A DNA stretch of 64,000 nt from Hyphomicrobiales bacterium (GTDB lineage: Bacteria; Pseudomonadota; Alphaproteobacteria; Rhizobiales; Rhizobiaceae). A program made the translations under genes and the position numbers. The stretch spans positions 208,601 to 272,600 of the forward strand of contig UBYA01000013.1 of the NCBI GenBank assembly GCA_900469615.1, written 5' to 3'. The notes under the pieces are model-generated. The model searched no databases. It saw nothing but the letters and a program-made list of their open reading frames with translations, and was not told the DNA's origin. Below, one piece after another: positions 59,576-64,000 of this stretch (positions within the stretch are counted from its first letter, which is position 1; each line of letters opens with the position of its first letter).

Positions 59576-60829
59576 ATGAAGCGCAGTCTTGCTACATCTG
59601 CTGTCATTCACATCCTGGTGCTGATCGGCGCCATGGTGACGCTCAGTGCGCCGGCGCCGCTTGAGACGCCGGAAAGCACGGCGATGGACGTCGATATCGT
59701 CCAGGCGGATCAGCTCCAGCAGGGCGAGAAGAAGGCGCCGGTGACGGATCACGTCTCGCGCAAGCAGACCACAAAGCAGGATCAGGTCGCCAACGCCCAG
59801 AATAACGGCGAGAACAAGGTCGATATCAAGAATCCGGTCGTACCCACGCAACGGCCGGAGAGCGATACGGCGGCACTGGCGCCGAAGAAGGTCGATACGC
59901 CCGTCCCGCAGGACGATCCGCGCCCGAACGACGTCAAGACCATCGAGCAGAAGGAAACGGAAGCCGCGCCCAAGGAAGTGGCTGCCATTCCGCAGCAGAA
60001 GCCCGATGTGACGCCGACGCCCAAGCCGGATCCCACGCCGCCGACGCCGAAGGCTGATGCCACGCCAACCCCGCCGCCGACGCAGCAGCCGACCGAGCAG
60101 GCCGAAATTCCGGTACCGAACAACGTTCCCGTGCCGGATATAAAGCCGCAGCCGACGCCGCCGAAGGCTGCCGAGCCGAAGCCTGAGGTCAAGCCGACGC
60201 CGAAGCCGGACGTGAAGGTGGCCGACGCCAAGCCGACGGACAAGACGACGACCCAGAGCACCAGCAAGACCACCTCGGCCGACGACGGCAAGAAGGACGC
60301 TGACAAGAAGCGCCAGACCCCAAAAGCCTCTAATAAAGGCCTGGATGATGGCCTTGCCGATGAGATCGCCGACGTTCTGAACAATACGTCATCCAAGGGT
60401 GGCGCCGCACGTTCATCCAAACCGGCTTCGGCAGGCGCCGATACGCAGGTTGCCTCCCGTGGTGGAATGAAGTCGCTTGGCGGCGGCAAGCTCAGCCAGA
60501 GCCAGAAGGACGGTTTGCGCGATCTGATTGGTAAGAACTGGAATGTCATCCCCGGGATGGAGGGGGCGAGCGAAGTTACTATTAAAGTTCATGTTCGTCT
60601 CGACAAGTCAGGCCAGATTGTCGGCGAACCGGAAGTCTCCGTCAGCGGTGGCCCGGCTACAACGCAGCAGGCGCTAAGGGGCGCGGCCGAGCGTGCGGTG
60701 CTGAAAAGCCGTCCCGATCTGCAAAAGGAAGTGAATGCCGGAGGATTGTTGCCACCGGACAAATATGATGGCGCGGACGGCTGGAACGAGCTGGTGCTCA
60801 ACTTCGATCCCAGAGACTTGGGGCTGTGA
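59576..60829 (+). CDS. tolA: Cell envelope protein TolA
   Basis: A 417-residue protein: an N-terminal signal anchor (SAVIHILVLIGAMVTLSA), a long low-complexity proline/lysine-rich region (about 50-290) that spans the periplasm, and a globular TonB/TolA-type C-terminal domain (about 310-417: GLRDLIGKNWNVIPGMEGAS; IKVHVRLDKSGQIVGEPEVS). It connects TolQR to TolB/Pal. Overlaps the next gene by one base (TGATG). Confidence 0.94.
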   Translation: MKRSLATSAVIHILVLIGAMVTLSAPAPLETPESTAMDVDIVQADQLQQGEKKAPVTDHVSRKQTTKQDQVANAQNNGENKVDIKNPVVPTQRPESDTAALAPKKVDTPVPQDDPRPNDVKTIEQKETEAAPKEVAAIPQQKPDVTPTPKPDPTPPTPKADATPTPPPTQQPTEQAEIPVPNNVPVPDIKPQPTPPKAAEPKPEVKPTPKPDVKVADAKPTDKTTTQSTSKTTSADDGKKDADKKRQTPKASNKGLDDGLADEIADVLNNTSSKGGAARSSKPASAGADTQVASRGGMKSLGGGKLSQSQKDGLRDLIGKNWNVIPGMEGASEVTIKVHVRLDKSGQIVGEPEVSVSGGPATTQQALRGAAERAVLKSRPDLQKEVNAGGLLPPDKYDGADGWNELVLNFDPRDLGL

Positions 60830-61245
60830 TGCGGGGAATGCAGCTTTCGATTAGCCACTGTCCGCGTATCAGCTTGAGCCTGCTTGTGGCCTTGGGAATG
60901 ATGTTGACAGGTTCCGTGTCGGCGCAGGCTGCAAGCGCCACGCAGCCGCCTGCAAATTCAACCGGGGACCTCCTCCGCGAGGACGTCGCGAAGAATTGGA
61001 ACTTACCTCCCGGCATGGAGGGAGCGAGAGATGTCCGCGTCCGGGTGCATCTCAGGCTCAGCCGAGGCGGAGAGATTGTGGGCGAACCGAAAGTTACCGT
61101 GACCGGCGGCCCCAAGGGAACACGGCAGGCCATGGCCGCAGCAGCGATAAGGGCAGTGCTCCGCGCCGCGCCGTTCAAGAATTTGCCAATGGACCAATAT
61201 GACACCTGGAAAGAAGTAACCCTCAACTTCGCCCCAGCTCTCTGA
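60829..61245 (+). CDS. Exported TolA C-terminal-domain-like protein
   Basis: A 138-residue protein with a signal peptide (SLSLLVALGMMLTGSVSAQA) and a single domain that repeats the C-terminal domain of TolA just upstream: VAKNWNLPPGMEGARDVRVR against GKNWNVIPGMEGASEVTIKV, then EIVGEPKVTVTGGP against QIVGEPEVSVSGGP. It therefore looks like a tandem duplicate released as a soluble periplasmic domain. The start ATG overlaps the tolA stop. It could compete with or assist TolA binding to Pal/TolB; unknown. Confidence 0.88.
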   Translation: MRGMQLSISHCPRISLSLLVALGMMLTGSVSAQAASATQPPANSTGDLLREDVAKNWNLPPGMEGARDVRVRVHLRLSRGGEIVGEPKVTVTGGPKGTRQAMAAAAIRAVLRAAPFKNLPMDQYDTWKEVTLNFAPAL

Positions 61246-61251
61246 CGAATA

Positions 61252-62577
61252 ATGCTGAAAGGCTTGGCACATATGATCAGAAAATCCTTCGTCCGTCTCC
61301 TGCTGGTGCTGGCAGGCCTGATGGCTGTGGCCTCCACCCCGGCCTATGCCGTGGTCGAGCTCAACATCAACAAGGGCAACGTTCAACCGATGCCGATCGC
61401 CATCACCGACCTTCTGTCGAATGATAGCCTCGGCCAGCAGATTTCGGGTGTGATCGCCGCCGATCTGCAGCGCTCCGGATTGTTCGCTCCGATCAACAAG
61501 CAGGCATTCATCGAGAAGATCACCAATCCGGATTCGACGCCGCGTTTCCAGGACTGGACGTCGATCAACGCGCAGGCGTTGATGACCGGCCGCGTGACGC
61601 AGGAAGGCGGCCGTCTTCGTGCCGAGTTCCGCCTGTGGGATACGTTCGGCAATCAGCAGATGATCGGCCAGCAGTTCTTCGCCCAGCCGGAAAACTGGCG
61701 CCGCGTCGCTCATATCATCGCCGATGCGATCTATGAGAAGATCACCGGCGAGAAGGGCTACTTCGATACGCGCGTGGTCTTCGTTGCGGAAAGCGGCCCG
61801 AAGACGGCCCGCAAGACGCAGCTCGGCATTATGGATCAGGACGGTGCCAACGTGCGCATGCTGACCGACGGCAGCGACCTCGTGCTGACGCCGCGCTTCT
61901 CGCCCAACCGGCAGGAAGTCACCTACATGTCGTTCGCCAACCAGCAGCCGCGCGTCTACCTGCTGCAGCTGCAGACGGGCCAGCGCGAACTGGTCGGCAA
62001 CTTCCCCGGCATGACCTTCTCGCCGCGCTTCTCGCCGGATGGCCAGCGCGTCATCATGAGCCTGCAGCAGGAAGGCAACGCCAATATCTATACGATGGAT
62101 CTGCGTTCGCGCACGACGACGCGCCTGACCTCGACCGCCGCGATCGATACCTCGCCGTCCTATTCGCCGGACGGTACGCAGATCGCCTTCGAAAGCGACC
62201 GCGGCGGCCAGCCGCAGATCTATGTGATGAATGCCGACGGCTCGAACCAGCATCGCATCTCGTTCGGCAACGGCTCCTACTCCACGCCGGTCTGGTCGCC
62301 GCGTGGCGATCTGATCGCCTTCACCAAGCGGGGCGGCGGCAATTTTTCCATCGGCGTCATGAAGCCGGATGGTTCCGGCGAGCGAATCTTGACCTCCGGC
62401 TCTTACGCCGAGGGGCCGACCTGGGCGCCGAACGGCCGTGTCATCATGTTCTTCCGCCAGCCATCCGCTGCGAGCGGCCCGCAAATCTATTCGATCGACC
62501 TGACCGGTTATAACGAGCAGAAAATCCCGACTCCGGGCTTCGCTTCCGACCCCGCATGGTCGCCGCTTCTCGAGTAG
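61252..62577 (+). CDS. tolB: Tol-Pal system beta-propeller protein TolB
   Basis: A 441-residue periplasmic protein. A signal peptide (FVRLLLVLAGLMAVASTPAYA) precedes an alpha/beta domain (about 36-165) and a C-terminal six-bladed propeller whose repeats show FSPDGQRVIMS, YSPDGTQIAFES, WSPRGDLIAFT. Starts at 61252 and 61273 (MIRKSFV) are possible. It shuttles between TolA and Pal. Confidence 0.96.
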   Translation: MLKGLAHMIRKSFVRLLLVLAGLMAVASTPAYAVVELNINKGNVQPMPIAITDLLSNDSLGQQISGVIAADLQRSGLFAPINKQAFIEKITNPDSTPRFQDWTSINAQALMTGRVTQEGGRLRAEFRLWDTFGNQQMIGQQFFAQPENWRRVAHIIADAIYEKITGEKGYFDTRVVFVAESGPKTARKTQLGIMDQDGANVRMLTDGSDLVLTPRFSPNRQEVTYMSFANQQPRVYLLQLQTGQRELVGNFPGMTFSPRFSPDGQRVIMSLQQEGNANIYTMDLRSRTTTRLTSTAAIDTSPSYSPDGTQIAFESDRGGQPQIYVMNADGSNQHRISFGNGSYSTPVWSPRGDLIAFTKRGGGNFSIGVMKPDGSGERILTSGSYAEGPTWAPNGRVIMFFRQPSAASGPQIYSIDLTGYNEQKIPTPGFASDPAWSPLLE

Positions 62578-62647
62578 GACGGCGCTTGCCACGTTATCGC
62601 CGCAAAGTCCTGTGAGTGGACCGTTTAGGGACAATTTTAGGACATCA

Positions 62648-62655
62648 TTAACCAT
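62648..62655 (+). promoter_or_regulatory. CtrA half-site (TTAACCAT) upstream of pal
   Basis: TTAACCAT occurs 75 bases before pal, in the 152-base gap after tolB; a second TTAACC follows at 62672. Only a half-site is exact, so pal may or may not have its own CtrA-controlled promoter. Confidence 0.35.
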
Positions 62656-62729
62656 ACTTGTTGGAATCGGATTAACCGAACCCGGTTACAGTCTGGCAAC
62701 CCTGATAGAGACTTAAGGAGAGACCGGCC

Positions 62730-63266
62730 ATGAGCCGCATCGCAACCCCGGCCGTTGGCCACATGCAGAACCTCGCCCGCAACCCGATCATGATCGCGCT
62801 TTTCGTTGGCCTTTCGTTGGCCGGCTGCGCCTCGAAGAAGGGTCTGCCGAACGATGCCAACGGTCTTGGCCTGAACGGCGGCGCCGGCAATGCTGCCCCG
62901 GGTTCGCCGCAGGACTTCACGGTCAATGTCGGCGACCGCGTTTTCTTCGTTGTCGATAGTTCCTCCATCAGCTCCGAGGCTGCCCAGACGCTCGATCGCC
63001 AGGCTCAGTGGCTCGCCCGCTATCCGAACTATTCCATCACGGTCGAAGGTCACGCAGACGAGACCGGCACCCGCGAATATAACCTCGCGCTCGGCGCTCG
63101 TCGCGCAGCGGCAGCGAAAAGCTACCTCGCTTCGCGCGGCGTCCCCGCGAACCGCATGAAGACGATTTCCTACGGCAAGGAACGCCCGGTCGCGACCTGC
63201 GACAACGAGTCCTGCTGGTCGCAGAACCGCCGTGCCGTCACCGTGCTGAACGGCGCCGGTTCCTGA
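62730..63266 (+). CDS. pal: Peptidoglycan-associated lipoprotein Pal
   Basis: A 178-residue outer-membrane lipoprotein. The lipobox LSLAGC places the lipidated cysteine at residue 33. The OmpA-type domain contains VFFVVDSSSISSEAAQTLDR, NYSITVEGHADETGTREYNL and GARRAAAAKSYLASRGVPAN, which bind peptidoglycan. It anchors the outer membrane in the Tol-Pal system and is followed by a terminator. Confidence 0.97.
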   Translation: MSRIATPAVGHMQNLARNPIMIALFVGLSLAGCASKKGLPNDANGLGLNGGAGNAAPGSPQDFTVNVGDRVFFVVDSSSISSEAAQTLDRQAQWLARYPNYSITVEGHADETGTREYNLALGARRAAAAKSYLASRGVPANRMKTISYGKERPVATCDNESCWSQNRRAVTVLNGAGS

Positions 63267-63289
63267 TAGGTAAAACTCTGTCCAAACCT

Positions 63290-63324
63290 GTAAAGGCGGC
63301 CCTCGTGGTCGCCTTTACTTTTTT
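63290..63324 (+). terminator. Intrinsic terminator of pal
   Basis: GTAAAGGCG (63290-63298) and CGCCTTTAC (63310-63318) form a nine-base-pair stem followed by TTTTTT, 23 bases after pal. Confidence 0.9.
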
Positions 63325-63424
63325 GACCACACTTTGGCCGAACTCCGTTGCTTTTTGAGAGCAATTGTAAAAATCTCCTGTTCGAGCCCCCGGCCCGAAG
63401 AATCAATGAGACAGGACGATCCAT

Positions 63425-64000
63425 ATGAGAAAACTTGTCGTGGCGAGCATGCTGTGTCTCGCTGCCTTTGCTGGTAGTGAGCGCGATGCTTCTGCCTTGT
63501 CGCTGTTTGGCATCCACCTCGGAGGCCGCAATGCCTCCGCGCAGTCGGCTCCGAACAACGCGTATCAGAGACAAGCGCAATACGGCCAGGCACCGGTCGT
63601 CAATGTTCAAAACAGCGATGCCGAAGTTCGCCTGCAGCAGCTCGAGGACCAGATGCGCCAGCTGAACGGCCGCGTCGAGGAAATGAGCTATCAGCTCCTG
63701 CAGATGCAGGAACAGATCCGCAAGACGCAGGAAGACAACGAATTCCGCTTCCAGCAGCTTGAGAAGCGCGGCGGCGGTGCGCCGGCAGCAGGCGGAGCGA
63801 TGAAGAAGAGCGAGGCCGATGTCCCGGCGCAGGGCTCCGGCGGCCAGCAGGACGACATCGCCAACGTTATCGGCGATTCGCAGCAGGGAGGCGGCGCGGG
63901 CAAGCCGCCGAGCCAGCTCGGCTCGATGCAGTTCGATCAGAGCGGAAACCAGCTTGGCTCATCGATGTCGGGGGCCAGCAATGGTGCGGGGGCGCCGCCG
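63425..64000 (+). CDS. cpoB: Cell division coordinator CpoB/YbgF, partial
   Basis: The first 192 codons of the TPR-containing CpoB. A signal peptide (LVVASMLCLAAFA) is followed by a coiled-coil trimerisation segment, AEVRLQQLEDQMRQLNGRVEE, and RIRKTQEDNEFRFQQLEKRG in part, then a glycine-rich linker. The TPR repeats lie beyond the right edge. It coordinates peptidoglycan synthesis with Tol-Pal constriction. Confidence 0.9.
   Translation, partial: MRKLVVASMLCLAAFAGSERDASALSLFGIHLGGRNASAQSAPNNAYQRQAQYGQAPVVNVQNSDAEVRLQQLEDQMRQLNGRVEEMSYQLLQMQEQIRKTQEDNEFRFQQLEKRGGGAPAAGGAMKKSEADVPAQGSGGQQDDIANVIGDSQQGGGAGKPPSQLGSMQFDQSGNQLGSSMSGASNGAGAPP

Noticed and set aside
1..64000. CRISPR arrays, tRNA, rRNA or insertion sequences
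   Set aside because: I found no regular spaced repeats, cloverleaf candidates or transposase-like proteins.

Overview
The window is chromosomal DNA of a Rhizobiaceae alphaproteobacterium (Rhizobium/Agrobacterium group). The evidence is gene content and order: a sqdBDC sulfolipid operon, an lpiA-atvA (mprF-acvB) acid-tolerance operon, rcdA (DUF1465) with a CtrA box, DUF4164-zapA followed by 6S RNA, the tkt-gap-pgk-aldolase cluster, cysteine-free L31 and L36 proteins, and RIME-like intergenic repeats. Coding density is high and the DNA is GC-rich. I found no prophage, insertion sequence, CRISPR array, tRNA or rRNA.

Layout. 1-5.4 kb: end of a threonine dehydratase gene, a tautomerase-cupin-DUF4865 operon facing a LysR regulator, an alpha/beta hydrolase, a TPR protein and rpmJ. 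5.4-8.1 kb: purEK, two YdcH-family (DUF465) small genes and an ArsR regulator. 8.2-13.5 kb: a ThiE-like protein, a Sel1-repeat protein, suhB and an orphan MotA/MotB-like pair. 13.5-15.6 kb: a YciI (DGPF) protein with an ECF sigma-factor gene broken by a one-base frameshift, and a YegP-like protein. 15.6-22.5 kb: an ABC exporter, rpmE, a Tet(M)/OtrA-like GTPase, rcdA, DUF1192 and an MFS transporter. 22.7-32.4 kb: a small membrane protein, a PhzF protein, then on the minus strand tkt, gap, a glycolipid-binding-domain protein, a CPA1 antiporter, pgk and class I aldolase. 32.8-33.7 kb: DUF4164, zapA, 6S RNA. 33.8-44.5 kb: a ClC channel, MarR, SDR, XRE and ArsR regulators, an SRPBCC protein, lpiA-atvA and a HAD phosphatase. 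44.6-49.1 kb: 5-formyl-THF cyclo-ligase, a YmdB-type phosphoesterase, an MBL-fold protein, a YebC protein and an LLM oxidoreductase. 49.3-54.4 kb: ruvC, a VapBC-like pair, ruvA, ruvB, a metallophosphoesterase, a Nudix protein and a DinB protein. 54.3-57.3 kb: sqdBDC. 57.5-64 kb: ybgC, tolQ, tolR, tolA, an extra TolA C-terminal-domain protein, tolB, pal and the start of cpoB.

Themes. The envelope is well represented (Tol-Pal, sulfolipid, lysyl-phosphatidylglycerol, an OmpA/MotB protein), and central carbon metabolism forms one block whose pgk and aldolase promoters carry matching operator-like palindromes about 100 bases before the start codons. CtrA-type sites occur before rcdA, tolQ and pal, suggesting cell-cycle control of these genes. 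Most of the window is core genome. The parts that look acquired or unusual are the toxin-antitoxin pair inside the ruv cluster, the Tet-like GTPase, the frameshifted sigma gene and the roughly 11 kb segment separating 6S RNA from the cyclo-ligase gene.
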